64,000 bases of DNA. It comes from Parasphingopyxis algicola (GTDB lineage Bacteria > Pseudomonadota > Alphaproteobacteria > Sphingomonadales > Sphingomonadaceae). Of the stretch, positions 16,461 through 28,139 are shown piece by piece (the first letter of the stretch is position 1; every line of letters begins with the position of its first letter). A program made the position numbers and the translations under genes. The DNA is taken from NCBI RefSeq assembly GCF_013378075.1, contig NZ_CP051131.1:1922001-1986000 (forward strand), in the 5' to 3' direction. The notes under the pieces are model-generated. The model was given only the letters and a program-made list of their open reading frames with translations. It had not been told where the DNA came from and searched no databases.

Positions 16461-17342
16461 CTAGCGCGACCAGCGGGCGAAAATCGCGGTCGGCAGGGTA
16501 AGCCCGCGCGCCTCTTCGCGCACGGCCATTTCGCCGCATTCCACCGTACCGCCGAGATGCGCGAGCGACTGCGCGACGAGCTCGCCGATCGCCAGCGCCG
16601 ACATGCGCACGGCATAGACCGTCAATACCAGGAAACGGCTGTCCTTATCGAGCAGCTTGGCGCAATCGGCGAGCAGTCCCGGCAGTCCCTCCTCAAGCTG
16701 CCAGAGCTCCTTTTTCGGCCCACGCCCCCATTTGGGCGGATCGAGCATGATCCCGTCATAGCGCCGTTCGCGCCGCACCTCGCGCGCGGCGAATTTGGCG
16801 GCGTCGTCGACGAGCCAGCGGATCGGCCGGTCGCTCATGCCCGACAGCGCGGCGTTGGCCTTGCCGGCTTCGACCGATTTCTTCGAGGCATCGACATGGG
16901 TCACCCGGGCGCCCTTCGCCGCCAGCGCGAGACTGCCGACGCCGGTATAGCCGAAGAGATTGAGCGCTTCGCTCGCTTGTCCTGAGCTTGTCGAAGGGCC
17001 TACCAGCCCCCGCATCCAGCTCCAGTGCGAAGCCATGTCGGGGAAGAAGGCCAGATGGCGGAACGGCGTGCATTGCGCCTGGAAGCGCACATCCTCCCAG
17101 GCGAGCGGCCAGCCCTCGTTCGGCACGCTAGCGTCCAGATGCCAGCGCCCGCCGCCATCCTCGTCCGAGGCCGGAATGAACTCGCCATCGGCGCGCCAGT
17201 CGCCGGAGGCCGGCGCCCACATCGCCTGCGGCTCGGGCCGGATGAAACGAAAGCGGCCATAGCGTTCGAGCTTGCGGCCATAGCCCGAATCGACGAGCCC
17301 GTAATCGGCCCAGGGCTCGGCGATCAGGGTGGCAAGGGTCAT
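16461..17342 (-). CDS. Class I SAM-dependent methyltransferase, RlmI/RlmK-like
   Basis: This 293-residue protein has SAM motif I LNLFGYTGVGSLALAAKGA, an acidic VTHVDASKKSVEAGK, motif IV MLDPPKWGRG (DPP type) and YAVRMSALAIGEL. It resembles the SAM domain of 23S rRNA cytosine/guanine methyltransferases, without a PUA domain. RNA is the probable substrate but this is inferred. An in-frame piece (GPSTSSGQASEA) between HWSWMRGLV and LNLFGYTG is encoded by a dispersed repeat. The start overlaps the thrC stop by four bases, so it ends the long oxidase/thrC operon. Confidence 0.85.
   Translation of the reverse strand: MTLATLIAEPWADYGLVDSGYGRKLERYGRFRFIRPEPQAMWAPASGDWRADGEFIPASDEDGGGRWHLDASVPNEGWPLAWEDVRFQAQCTPFRHLAFFPDMASHWSWMRGLVGPSTSSGQASEALNLFGYTGVGSLALAAKGARVTHVDASKKSVEAGKANAALSGMSDRPIRWLVDDAAKFAAREVRRERRYDGIMLDPPKWGRGPKKELWQLEEGLPGLLADCAKLLDKDSRFLVLTVYAVRMSALAIGELVAQSLAHLGGTVECGEMAVREEARGLTLPTAIFARWSR
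16965..17000. repeat. Copy of the sphingomonad STSSGQ-encoding repeat inside a gene
   Basis: The core CCTGAGCTTGTCGAAGGGCC (16981-17000) is the short palindromic repeat seen scattered in Sphingomonadales genomes. Here it lies inside the methyltransferase and is read through in frame as GPSTSSGQASEA, a 12-codon stretch. No second copy was found in the window. Confidence 0.75.
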
Positions 17343-18736
17343 GTCTCCGTCGCGCGTTCCGCGATATAGGCTTCGATCGCCTGCAATTCGCCGGGCAGCG
17401 TCTCATACCGTTCCTTGCGCTCGAACAGGCCTGACACGCGCGGTGGGAGCAACGGCCGCTGGCCGGTCGCGCGTTCGACGGCATCGCGGAACTTGGCCGG
17501 ATGCGCGGTCGCGAGGGTGACGACCGGGATATCGCGCGGCAGATCCGCGCCCATCGCGGCCGACAGCCCGATCGCCGTATGCGGATCGATGACCTCGCCC
17601 ATCTCTTCGGACGCATGGCGCATCGCCAGCGCCATCGCGTCATTGTCGATACGGGCCGAGGAGAAGAGTTCGCCGATCCGCGTATGCGCGCGATCGTCGA
17701 GCGTCAGCGCCCGGCTCGCTTCGAAGCTCTGCATGACGGACGCCAGCACATCGCCGTCCCGGTCGTAGAGATCGAACAGCAGCCGTTCGAAATTGGAGCT
17801 GACCTGAATATCCATCGAGGGCGCCGGGGTCGGCGTCAGTTTGCCGACCGAATAGTCGCCGGCGGTCATCGCGCGATGGAGGATGTCGTTGACGTTGGTG
17901 GCGACGATCAATCGCGCGACCGGCAGCCCCATCTGGGCGGCCGCATAGCCGGCGAACACATCGCCGAAATTGCCGGTCGGCACCGAAAAGGCGATCGCGC
18001 GCCCGGGCGCGCCGAGCCGGACGGCGGCGTAGAAATAATAGACGATCTGCGCCGCAAGCCGCGCCCAGTTGATCGAATTGACCGCGGACAGCGAAAACCG
18101 GTTTGCGAACTGCGCATCGCCGAACATCGCCTTGACCAGCCGCTGGGCATCGTCGAAATTGCCTTCGATCGCGATGTTGTAAACGTTCGGCGCGAGCACC
18201 GTCGTCATCTGCCGACGCTGTACTTCGGACACCCGGCCCTTGGGGTGCAGCATGAAGATATCGACCTTGTCGCGCCCCGCCAGCGCATTGATCGCCGCAG
18301 ACCCGGTATCGCCCGAGGTAGCGCCGATCACCGTCAGATGGCTGTCGCGGTTCGACAGGAAGCGTTCGAAGAGGATCCCGAGCAGTTGCAGCGCGACATC
18401 CTTGAAGGCGAGCGTCGGCCCGTGGAACAGTTCGAGCAGCCAGTGCCGCTCGTCGAGCTGCTGGAGCGGGGTGACGGCGGCGTGCGAAAACCGGCCATAG
18501 GCCGTTTCGCACAATTCGCGCAGTTCTGCCCCGCTTAGCGCGTCGCCGAGGAACGGCGCGAGCACCCGGACCGCGGTTTCGGCGTAGGACAGACCCGCGA
18601 GCGCGGCGATATCCTCGCGCGAGAATCGCGGCCAGCTTTCGGGCACATACAGTCCGCCGTCCGATGCGAGCCCGGCAAGCGTCGCGCCTTCGAAATCGAG
18701 CGCCGCCGCGCCGCCCCTGGTGCTGATATACTGCAT
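17339..18736 (-). CDS. thrC: Threonine synthase
   Basis: This 465-residue PLP enzyme converts O-phosphohomoserine to threonine. It starts MQYISTRGG, has HGPTLAFKDVALQLLG with the PLP lysine, and ATSGDTGSAAI. Family length and N-terminus support ATG at 18736; the frame is open to 18796 but that extension is not conserved in type. It follows the SURF1 gene of the cytochrome oxidase operon by 25 bases and overlaps the methyltransferase gene, an arrangement typical of this bacterial order. Confidence 0.96.
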   Translation of the reverse strand: MQYISTRGGAAALDFEGATLAGLASDGGLYVPESWPRFSREDIAALAGLSYAETAVRVLAPFLGDALSGAELRELCETAYGRFSHAAVTPLQQLDERHWLLELFHGPTLAFKDVALQLLGILFERFLSNRDSHLTVIGATSGDTGSAAINALAGRDKVDIFMLHPKGRVSEVQRRQMTTVLAPNVYNIAIEGNFDDAQRLVKAMFGDAQFANRFSLSAVNSINWARLAAQIVYYFYAAVRLGAPGRAIAFSVPTGNFGDVFAGYAAAQMGLPVARLIVATNVNDILHRAMTAGDYSVGKLTPTPAPSMDIQVSSNFERLLFDLYDRDGDVLASVMQSFEASRALTLDDRAHTRIGELFSSARIDNDAMALAMRHASEEMGEVIDPHTAIGLSAAMGADLPRDIPVVTLATAHPAKFRDAVERATGQRPLLPPRVSGLFERKERYETLPGELQAIEAYIAERATET

Positions 18737-18761
18737 GACGGGCGGACCTAGCCGGGGCGCT

Positions 18762-19334
18762 TCAACCGCGCAACCTGCGGCGCAGCGCGAGCACATAGAT
18801 CACGCCCGCAGCCAGCGCGAAGAAGAACCACTGGATCGCATAGAGGAGATGATTGTTGGGAATATCCGCGGCGGACGGCCGTGCGACGGCCGCCAGGCCC
18901 GGCGCCGGATCCTCGGATACGAGCCGCAGCCCATGGTCGGCATCGAGCGTGATGATTCCCGACACCTCACCGCCTTCCCATCCGCCGGGCGATTCCGGCG
19001 AACGCGACCAGCCCATCACGGCCTGCATCCCGGGCCCCTCCCCGCCGCCCGCGCGGCACGCTGCGATATGCTGCCAGCCGACCTCGCCTTCGCGGTTCTG
19101 GCCGGCCGTCGCGCGCCAGCTCGTCGGCTCAATGCAGAAGCCCGTCGCGCGGCGGTAGAGCAGATCGGTGTCCGGCGTCTCGGGCCAGGCGATAGTGGGA
19201 AGATCGATCGCCCGTTCGTACCGGTCGAGCAGCGCTTCCTTTTCGGCCTTGCGCTGCAGCTGCCAGACGCCGAGCGCGATCATGACGGCGATCGCGACCG
19301 TGACGATGATCGTCGGGACCAGCGGCAGTTTCAC
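18762..19334 (-). CDS. SURF1 family cytochrome oxidase assembly protein
   Basis: This 190-residue protein has the SURF1 pattern of two membrane helices, one near each end: residues 6-24 followed by LGVWQLQRKAEKEALL, and NNHLLYAIQWFFFALAAG near the C-terminus. SURF1 helps heme a insertion into oxidase subunit I. The start is GTG, overlapping the DUF983 stop as GTGA. It is shorter than many SURF1 proteins (about 230-250), but both signatures are present. Confidence 0.92.
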   Translation of the reverse strand: MKLPLVPTIIVTVAIAVMIALGVWQLQRKAEKEALLDRYERAIDLPTIAWPETPDTDLLYRRATGFCIEPTSWRATAGQNREGEVGWQHIAACRAGGGEGPGMQAVMGWSRSPESPGGWEGGEVSGIITLDADHGLRLVSEDPAPGLAAVARPSAADIPNNHLLYAIQWFFFALAAGVIYVLALRRRLRG

Positions 19335-19720
19335 TCGCCCGCGCCCTTGTCGGCCGGTTCGTCACTCCTGATCCGTCCTTCGCGCGCCGCATTGCTGTAC
19401 TCGAGTGCCAGCAGCACGCCCTTGCCGACGCGCAGTCCGAAGACGACGGCCGCGGCGGTGAAGGGGACCCAGAGCAGGACATGAATCCAGAAAGGCGGCT
19501 TGACCGAAAGTTCCACCGCGAGCGCCAGCGCGACGACGACGGCGCCGATGATCAGGGTCAGGAAGGCCGCGGGGCCGTCGCCGACGTTGAAACCTGTATA
19601 GTCGAGACCGCAGGCCCCGCAGCGCTCGGCGAAATGCACGGGTCCGTCGAACAGGGTTCGCGCTCCGCAGCGCGGACAGGCACCCGCAATGCCGGACTGA
19701 AGAGGTGTAGGGCCGCTCAT
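19331..19720 (-). CDS. DUF983 zinc-ribbon membrane protein
   Basis: This 129-residue protein has two CxxC pairs near the N-terminus (CPRCG at 15-19 and CGACG at 34-38) that probably form a zinc ribbon, followed by two transmembrane helices (about 50-68 and 76-96) and a charged tail. DUF983 proteins occur regularly between cox subunit III and SURF1 in alphaproteobacteria and are presumed to aid oxidase assembly. The exact role is not established. Confidence 0.88.
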   Translation of the reverse strand: MSGPTPLQSGIAGACPRCGARTLFDGPVHFAERCGACGLDYTGFNVGDGPAAFLTLIIGAVVVALALAVELSVKPPFWIHVLLWVPFTAAAVVFGLRVGKGVLLALEYSNAAREGRIRSDEPADKGAGE

Positions 19721-19741
19721 CGGGCGAACCCCGGCCTCAAC

Positions 19742-20554
19742 CTAGTGGACCTCGCCGCCGGCGCCGCCCCAGACATAGACGGAGACGAAGAGGAACAGCC
19801 AGACGACATCGACGAAGTGCCAGTACCAGGCGGCCGCTTCGAAACCGAAATGCTGTTTCGGCGTGAAATCGCCCTGATAGGCGCGGACGAGGCAGACGGC
19901 GAGAAAGATCGTACCGACGATGACGTGAAAGCCGTGGAAGCCGGTCGCCATGAAGAAGGTCGCGCCGTAGATATTGCCCGAGAAATCGAACCCGGCGATG
20001 CTATATTCATAGGCCTGGATGGCGCTGAACAGAATGCCGAGCAGGATCGTCAGCCACAGGCCCGTCTTCAGCCCCTGGCGATCCCCGTTGAGCAGACAGT
20101 GATGCGCCCAGGTGACCGTCGTGCCCGAGCAGAGCAGGATCAGCGTATTGAGCAGCGGAAAGGTAAAGGGATTGAAGACGTATATGTCTTCGGGCGGCCA
20201 GGTGCCGCCGATCGCCTCCGGCGGAAACAGCGCGCCATTGAAAAAGGCCCAGAACCAGCCGACGAAGAACATGACCTCCGACGCGATGAACAGGATCATG
20301 CCATAGCGCAGGTGCAGCTGGACCACGGGGGTGTGATCGCCGCCATTGGCCTCGCGGATCACATCGACCCACCAGCTGAACATTGTGAAGATAACGCCGA
20401 TCGTCCCGGCGATGAATACCCAGCCGCCAAAGGGCTGTTCATGCAACCACATGATGCCGCCGGCCGCCATGGCCAGCGCCGACATAGATCCGATAAAGGG
20501 CCAGATGCTCGGATTTACGAGATGATAGTCATGTTCGGGGGCGGCTCCAGCCAT
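19742..20554 (-). CDS. ctaE: Cytochrome c oxidase subunit III
   Basis: This 270-residue inner-membrane protein has about seven helices. The start MAGAAPEHDYHLVNPSIWPF and features such as SEVMFFVGWFWAFF, TVTWAHHCLL, GFHGFHVIVGTIFL and AAAWYWHFVDVVWLFLF are typical. The frame could begin at a TTG at 20563, but ATG at 20554 suits the family and RBS spacing. It is part of the aa3 oxidase operon, downstream of ctaG. Confidence 0.97.
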   Translation of the reverse strand: MAGAAPEHDYHLVNPSIWPFIGSMSALAMAAGGIMWLHEQPFGGWVFIAGTIGVIFTMFSWWVDVIREANGGDHTPVVQLHLRYGMILFIASEVMFFVGWFWAFFNGALFPPEAIGGTWPPEDIYVFNPFTFPLLNTLILLCSGTTVTWAHHCLLNGDRQGLKTGLWLTILLGILFSAIQAYEYSIAGFDFSGNIYGATFFMATGFHGFHVIVGTIFLAVCLVRAYQGDFTPKQHFGFEAAAWYWHFVDVVWLFLFVSVYVWGGAGGEVH

Positions 20555-20600
20555 TGCGCTCAAATCCCTTTAGTGAAGCGTGTGAATCAGGTCTCTAACC

Positions 20601-21152
20601 CTAGGACGCAGTATCGTCCACGGGGTAGAAAGTATAAGAAAGCGTGATTTCCTCGACATCGCCGATATCAGGATCGTCGAGGATTGCCGGATCGATGAAA
20701 TAGGTGACCGGCATCCGGACGCTCTGGCCCGGCCGCAGCGTCTGCTCGGTAAAGCAGAAACACTGGATCTTGTTGAAATAGCGGCCGGCCTCGAGCGGAG
20801 TGACGTTGAAGGTCGCCGTCCCGGTCACCGGGCCCGTACCCAGATTCTCGGCGCGGTAAAAGGCAAGCTGCCGCTCGCCGATGCCGATCCGGTGGGTATT
20901 TTCTTCGGGCGCGAAATTCCAGGGCAGTTCGCGCGACGTGTTCGAATCGAAACGGATCGTCACGTCCCGGCCGGTGGCCACCATGTCCGTCGAAATCGCC
21001 TCGACGCGCTGGGTCGTCCCTCCGAAACCGGTCACCTGGCAGAAGATGCGATAGAGCGGAACCGAAGCGAAACCGAGGGCGATCATGCCCGCGACGAGCA
21101 ATGCGGCCATGGTGGCGCTGCGCCGGTTCTTCTGCTGGAGCACGGCGCTCAT
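20601..21152 (-). CDS. ctaG: Cytochrome c oxidase assembly protein CtaG (Cox11)
   Basis: This 183-residue copper chaperone for the CuB site of subunit I has one N-terminal membrane helix (about 15-38) and a periplasmic immunoglobulin-like domain with the copper-binding CFCFTEQ and a further Cys in YRIFCQVTGFGGTTQ. Start ATG at 21152 overlaps the stop of the small membrane protein gene. The much longer open frame upstream is antisense noise. Confidence 0.96.
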   Translation of the reverse strand: MSAVLQQKNRRSATMAALLVAGMIALGFASVPLYRIFCQVTGFGGTTQRVEAISTDMVATGRDVTIRFDSNTSRELPWNFAPEENTHRIGIGERQLAFYRAENLGTGPVTGTATFNVTPLEAGRYFNKIQCFCFTEQTLRPGQSVRMPVTYFIDPAILDDPDIGDVEEITLSYTFYPVDDTAS

Positions 21153-21280
21153 GATGCCACCACCAGTTTGGTGATCGTGATCAGGTAAAAGAGCACGGCC
21201 AGCCCGCCGAGAATCAGCGCCGTCACGATCGCGCGGCTCTTCTGGCGGCGGCGGACGATATCTTCTTCTTCGGGGGTCAT
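21149..21280 (-). CDS. Small single-span membrane protein of the cox operon (CoxF-like)
   Basis: This 43-residue protein, [14 protein letters not shown] then one hydrophobic helix (about 18-39), lies between ctaB and ctaG. It overlaps both by four bases, so translation is coupled on either side. Tiny proteins in this place are annotated in other alphaproteobacteria as CoxF or hypothetical; a role in oxidase assembly is inferred from position only. It is easy to miss because of its length. Confidence 0.8.
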   Translation of the reverse strand: MTPEEEDIVRRRQKSRAIVTALILGGLAVLFYLITITKLVVAS

Positions 21281-22224
21281 GCGGTAGCTCCCATCGGTAT
21301 CCAGGCATCGGCGACGAGCGCGCCGAACACGGCGAAGAGGTACAGGATCGAGAAGAGGAACAGCCGCTTCTCCGGGATCATGTGCGCCGGCTTTGTCGAA
21401 GGATTGCGGATCACGGAGATAGCCAGGGCCAGGAAGATCGCGCTCAGCGCGGTTGCGGTCACGCCGTAAATCGGACCGGCAAGGCCAAGCGGCCAGGGCG
21501 CAATCGCAACGGCGGCCATCGGCACGGTGTAAAGCAGCATCTGGCGGCGCGTGGCGCGCGGCCCGGCGACGACGGTCATCATCGGCACGCCCGCCCGCGC
21601 GTAATCGGCGTTCACGAACAGTGACAGCGCCCAGAAATGCGGCGGCGTCCACAGAAAGATGAGCGTGAAGAGCAGGATCGGCATCAGCGTGATCTCGCCG
21701 GTTGCGGCGGCCCAGCCGATCAGCGGCGGGAAGGCGCCGGCGGCCCCGCCGATCACTATATTCTGCGGCGTGCGGCGCTTGAGCCAGATCGTGTAGATGC
21801 AGACATAGAAGAGGATCGCGGCGGCCAGGGTCGCGGCGGCGAGCCAATTGGCCGCCATGCCCATCAGGATCACCGAGAAGACGCCGAGACCGACACCGAA
21901 ATGCAGCGCCGTCTCGCGGTCCATCCGGCCGGCGGGCAGCGGGCGATCGGCGGTGCGCTTCATCACCGCGTCGATATCGGTCTCATACCACTGGTTGAGA
22001 GTGGCGGCCGCGCCATGGGCCAGCGCAATGGCAAGAATCGCGCTGAAGGCGAGAACGGGATGAAGCTGGGTCGGTGCGGCGAGCATACCGGCCAGCCCGG
22101 TGAACACGACGAGCTTCATCACGCCGGGTTTGGTCAGCGCGTAAAAATCGCGCCAATCGGCGATCACCGGCCCTGTCGCAGATTGCGCGGGGTTAGAGGC
22201 AGTCCGTGTATTCATCCGTTCCAT
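21277..22224 (-). CDS. ctaB: Protoheme IX farnesyltransferase (heme O synthase)
   Basis: This 315-residue UbiA-family prenyltransferase converts heme b to heme o for the aa3 oxidase. Key features are [18 protein letters not shown], the Asp-rich [15 protein letters not shown] with RPLPAG, and the second motif [19 protein letters not shown]. It has about nine membrane segments. A second ATG three codons in (22215) is also possible. It lies between ctaD and the small membrane protein gene. Confidence 0.96.
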   Translation of the reverse strand: MERMNTRTASNPAQSATGPVIADWRDFYALTKPGVMKLVVFTGLAGMLAAPTQLHPVLAFSAILAIALAHGAAATLNQWYETDIDAVMKRTADRPLPAGRMDRETALHFGVGLGVFSVILMGMAANWLAAATLAAAILFYVCIYTIWLKRRTPQNIVIGGAAGAFPPLIGWAAATGEITLMPILLFTLIFLWTPPHFWALSLFVNADYARAGVPMMTVVAGPRATRRQMLLYTVPMAAVAIAPWPLGLAGPIYGVTATALSAIFLALAISVIRNPSTKPAHMIPEKRLFLFSILYLFAVFGALVADAWIPMGATA

Positions 22225-22263
22225 CCGGGCCCGCCACCCGATGGTGCGGGCGGCGATCTCGTC

Positions 22264-24977
<2,714 letters not shown>

Positions 24978-25156
24978 TTTGTCCCCATTGATTCCGCGGG
25001 ATAGCGGCTCAAAAAGCTCACGCTATAGTGAAACTTGCGCGCTTTATAGTCGCGAGTTTTCAAGGCCTCAAGCTCCACGTCGATGAAAATGAGCGGGTTG
25101 ATGCCAATTGCCCGCCCGCCTATGTCGCGCCGGGCAAAAAGGGAGCCATACGGTCA

Positions 25157-25738
25157 ATGAACGACGACGATATTTTGGCGGAATTCAGGGCGGCGCAGGC
25201 GCTGCTCGAGGGGCATTTCATCCTGTCCTCGGGCAAGCGCAGTGCCCGCTATCTGCAGTGCGCGCGCGTTTTGATGGATCCGTTGCGGGCCTCCCGGCTC
25301 GCCTCGTCGCTCGCCGCCCGGCTGCCGCGCGAGATACGCAGCGAGATCGAAGTCGTTGTCTCGCCCGCCATGGGCGGTGTGATCATCGGCCATGAAATGG
25401 GCCGGGCGCTCGGGCTCGAAGCCATGTTTCTGGAGCGCCCCGAAGGCACTTTCGAACTGCGCCGCGGATTCGAACTCGCGCCCGGCCACAAAGTGCTCAT
25501 GGTCGAAGATGTCGTGACAACCGGCCTTTCGTCGCGCGAAGCCATCGAGGCCGTCGAACGTGCAGGCGGCAAGGTCATCGCGGAAGCAGCATTGGTGGAC
25601 CGGTCGGCTGGGGAGGTCGATCTGGGCGTGCCGTTCGTGCCTCTGCTTTCGCTCGATTTCCCGGTTTACGAACCCGACGAACTGCCGGACGAGCTGGCGG
25701 CGATCCCGCCTGAAAAGCCGGGCAGTCGCAAGAAATAA
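25157..25738 (+). CDS. pyrE: Orotate phosphoribosyltransferase
   Basis: This 193-residue enzyme forms OMP from orotate and PRPP in pyrimidine synthesis. The PRPP-binding loop VLMVEDVVTTGLSS and the ligand region HFILSSGKRSARYLQC with VSPAMGGVIIGHEMGRAL are present. ATG at 25157 is used; the open frame to 25028 overlaps the likely promoter region shared with ctaC. Its stop overlaps the next start by one base (TAATG), beginning a pyrE - serine hydrolase - pdxJ unit. Confidence 0.96.
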   Translation: MNDDDILAEFRAAQALLEGHFILSSGKRSARYLQCARVLMDPLRASRLASSLAARLPREIRSEIEVVVSPAMGGVIIGHEMGRALGLEAMFLERPEGTFELRRGFELAPGHKVLMVEDVVTTGLSSREAIEAVERAGGKVIAEAALVDRSAGEVDLGVPFVPLLSLDFPVYEPDELPDELAAIPPEKPGSRKK

Positions 25739-26814
25739 TGATCCGCCGGTTCGCTGCACTGCTCGCCTTGTGCGGGCTCGCCACTGCCGGCGCCGCGCAA
25801 ACCGCTCCTGCACCGATCCTCGACCCCGCGCAAATCGGCGCGCTCGCCGAAAATCGCGGTTTCTCCGGCGTCATTCTGATTTCCCGGGGCGATACGATCA
25901 TTTACGAGCGCGCATTTGGCAACGTTCGCCCGGGCGACGGCGAACCGCACAACCTTGATGCGCGGTGGCGATGGGCTTCGATCACCAAACAGATCGTCGC
26001 GACGATCGTCATGCAGGAAGCAGCGGCCGGACGTATCGATCTCGACGCGCCGATCGGCCGCTATTGGCCGGATTTCATCACGCCATATTCGGACCGGATC
26101 ACGGCTCGTCATCTGCTCGGGCATCTCTCCGGTCTGCCCGATCCGGAAAACACGCCGCGCCTGCCGACCGGCCTCCCCGCATTTTACAGCGGCGACATAT
26201 CCGCGGAAGGCTATTGCATGGGCCCGCCGCTCGCCGCCCCGGGCACCGCCTATCGCTACAATAATTGCGATTACATCGTCCTTGGCAAGATTCTGGAACG
26301 GGTCTCCGGGCAATCGCTGGGGGCGCTGATCGAGGCCCGTATTCCGGGCGGCGCGCAGCTTTTCCCGGACGGCGCGGAGACGGTCCCCGGCTTCCATTTC
26401 GGCCAGGCCGAGCCTCCCATCCCGTTCGCCGTCTACGGCGCGGCCGGCGGTATGAACGGAACGCTTCACGACCTGTGGCGTTTCGACCGCGCGCTCATGA
26501 CCGGCACGCTCATTCCGGACGATGCGCGCGAACTGATGTGGACCGGCGATCCGGCAATCGGTTATGCCGCTCTCGGCCAGTGGGTTTTCGACGCACCGCT
26601 TTCGGGATGTGCGAGTCCGCAACGGCTGGTGGAACGGCATGGCGCGATCGGCGGCGTCCAGGGCCGGAATTTCATTCTGCCGGACAGGGATATCGTGGTG
26701 ATCGCCTTTACAAACCGTTCGGAAGGGGAATTTGATTTCGGCCAGATATGGCGTGGCGAAGGCTTCGCATACGATCTCCTCATGCGCGCAGTTTGCAGCG
26801 GACTCTCGGAATGA
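25738..26814 (+). CDS. Serine hydrolase (beta-lactamase family), exported
   Basis: This 358-residue protein has signal peptide [23 protein letters not shown]. The active-site motifs of the class C beta-lactamase/esterase family are intact: SITK (SxxK), YNN (YxN) and HGAIGG near the C-terminus, plus [10 protein letters not shown]. It probably acts as a periplasmic peptidase or esterase; resistance activity is not implied. It sits between pyrE and pdxJ with overlaps on both sides, and contrasts with the degenerate relative at 12.1-13.1 kb. Confidence 0.9.
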   Translation: MIRRFAALLALCGLATAGAAQTAPAPILDPAQIGALAENRGFSGVILISRGDTIIYERAFGNVRPGDGEPHNLDARWRWASITKQIVATIVMQEAAAGRIDLDAPIGRYWPDFITPYSDRITARHLLGHLSGLPDPENTPRLPTGLPAFYSGDISAEGYCMGPPLAAPGTAYRYNNCDYIVLGKILERVSGQSLGALIEARIPGGAQLFPDGAETVPGFHFGQAEPPIPFAVYGAAGGMNGTLHDLWRFDRALMTGTLIPDDARELMWTGDPAIGYAALGQWVFDAPLSGCASPQRLVERHGAIGGVQGRNFILPDRDIVVIAFTNRSEGEFDFGQIWRGEGFAYDLLMRAVCSGLSE

Positions 26815-27542
26815 GTGTCGCCCCCCTCCGGCTGGGCGTGAATATCGATCACGTCGCGACGGTCAGAAACGCGCGTGGCGGCGATTATCCCGATCCGGTG
26901 CGCGCGGCATTCGATGCGGCCAAAGCCGGTGCCGACGGGATTACCGCGCATTTGCGCGAAGATCGCCGGCATATCACCGATGACGATATCGAGCGGCTGT
27001 CCGAAGCGCTGACGATCCCGCTCAATCTCGAAATGGCGGCGACCGACGAAATGCTGGCGATCGCGCTGCGTCATACGCCGCATGCCGCCTGTATCGTGCC
27101 CGAAAAACGCGAGGAACGGACGACCGAAGGCGGGCTCGACGCCGCCGGCGGGCACAACCATCTCGCGCCGTTCGTCGCGGAGCTGAAGAACGCGAATATC
27201 CGCGTCAGCCTGTTCATCGAACCCGATCCGGCTCAGGTCGAGGCCGCGCTGCGGCTCGGCGCGCCGGTCGTCGAATTCCATACCGGCCGCTATGCCCATC
27301 TGGACGGAGCGGAGCGCACAGCCGAACTGCGCCGCATCGCCGATGCCGCCGCGCTGGCCGCAAAAAACGGCATCGAACCGCATGCCGGCCATGGCCTGAC
27401 CTTCGACAATGTCGGGCCGATATCCGCCATCCCGCAGCTTGCCGAACTCAATATCGGGCATTTCCTGATCGGCGAGGCGATCTTCACAGGACTCGAGGCC
27501 AGCGTGAAACGGATGCGCGAACTGATGGATCTGGCGAGATGA
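26811..27542 (+). CDS. pdxJ: Pyridoxine 5'-phosphate synthase
   Basis: This 243-residue TIM-barrel enzyme condenses DXP with aminoacetone phosphate in vitamin B6 synthesis. Typical motifs are [17 protein letters not shown] at the start, [36 protein letters not shown], and [11 protein letters not shown]. Start ATG at 26811 overlaps the serine hydrolase stop as ATGA. A large inverted repeat follows the stop within 40 bases. Confidence 0.97.
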   Translation: MSVAPLRLGVNIDHVATVRNARGGDYPDPVRAAFDAAKAGADGITAHLREDRRHITDDDIERLSEALTIPLNLEMAATDEMLAIALRHTPHAACIVPEKREERTTEGGLDAAGGHNHLAPFVAELKNANIRVSLFIEPDPAQVEAALRLGAPVVEFHTGRYAHLDGAERTAELRRIADAAALAAKNGIEPHAGHGLTFDNVGPISAIPQLAELNIGHFLIGEAIFTGLEASVKRMRELMDLAR

Positions 27543-27546
27543 GAGT

Positions 27547-27690
27547 CTTTTGTCAGACCTTCGTCTTCGCCTCAGGCGCGGCACCGGCCCGCTCCCCCTC
27601 CCGACCTCCCAGTAAGTATACCCTGTGGGAGGTCGGGAGGGGGAGCGGGCCGGTGCGGCGATTTCCCGCGAGGGAAACTCCGACAGAGGA
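27547..27690. repeat. Dispersed inverted-repeat element, copy A
   Basis: Two perfect 31-base arms (27581-27611 and 27626-27656) flank a 14-base loop containing GTATAC-like sequence. The left flank TTTTGTCAGA...CTCAGGCGCGGCACCGG (27548-27587) matches the reverse complement of 47271-47310 apart from a few bases and one gap. It fills the gap between pdxJ and acpS. The structure looks like a small non-coding mobile or REP-type element; it could also attenuate transcription into acpS. Confidence 0.75.
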
Positions 27691-27696
27691 CTCTTC

Positions 27697-28098
27697 ATGA
27701 TCATCGGCATCGGCTCCGATCTCTGCAATATCGAGCGAATCCAGAATTCGCTCGACCGGTTCGGCGAGCGGTTCGAACAGCGCGTCTTCACCGAGATCGA
27801 ACGGACCAAGGCGCGGCGGCGGCCGTTCACCATCGCCGGCACCTATGCCAAGCGGTTCGCCGCGAAGGAGGCCTTTTCCAAGGCAGTAGGCACGGGTTTC
27901 CGTCAGGGTGTGTTCATGCGCGATATTGGTGTAGTTAATGCGCGGAGCGGTGCGCCGACGCTCGCACTGGCCGGCGGAGCGAAAAAGCGGCTTGACGCGC
28001 TGACCCCGCCCGGCCACCGGCTGGAGGTGCATTTGACGATGACCGACGACCATCCCTGGGCGCAGGCCTTCGTCATCCTGTATGCGCTGGCCGAATGA
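27697..28098 (+). CDS. acpS: Holo-[acyl-carrier-protein] synthase
   Basis: This 133-residue enzyme transfers 4'-phosphopantetheine from CoA to acyl carrier protein. It starts [16 protein letters not shown] with the Mg-binding Asp, and has FTEIERTKA and [18 protein letters not shown]. Start ATG at 27697 with AGAGGA just upstream; the RBS borders the inverted-repeat element. It lies 41 bases before lepB on the same strand, the usual acpS-lepB order. Confidence 0.96.
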   Translation: MIIGIGSDLCNIERIQNSLDRFGERFEQRVFTEIERTKARRRPFTIAGTYAKRFAAKEAFSKAVGTGFRQGVFMRDIGVVNARSGAPTLALAGGAKKRLDALTPPGHRLEVHLTMTDDHPWAQAFVILYALAE

Positions 28099-28139
28099 GC
28101 GATTGAACAAAGCGAGTGAGTGAATTGGATCAGGAACGC

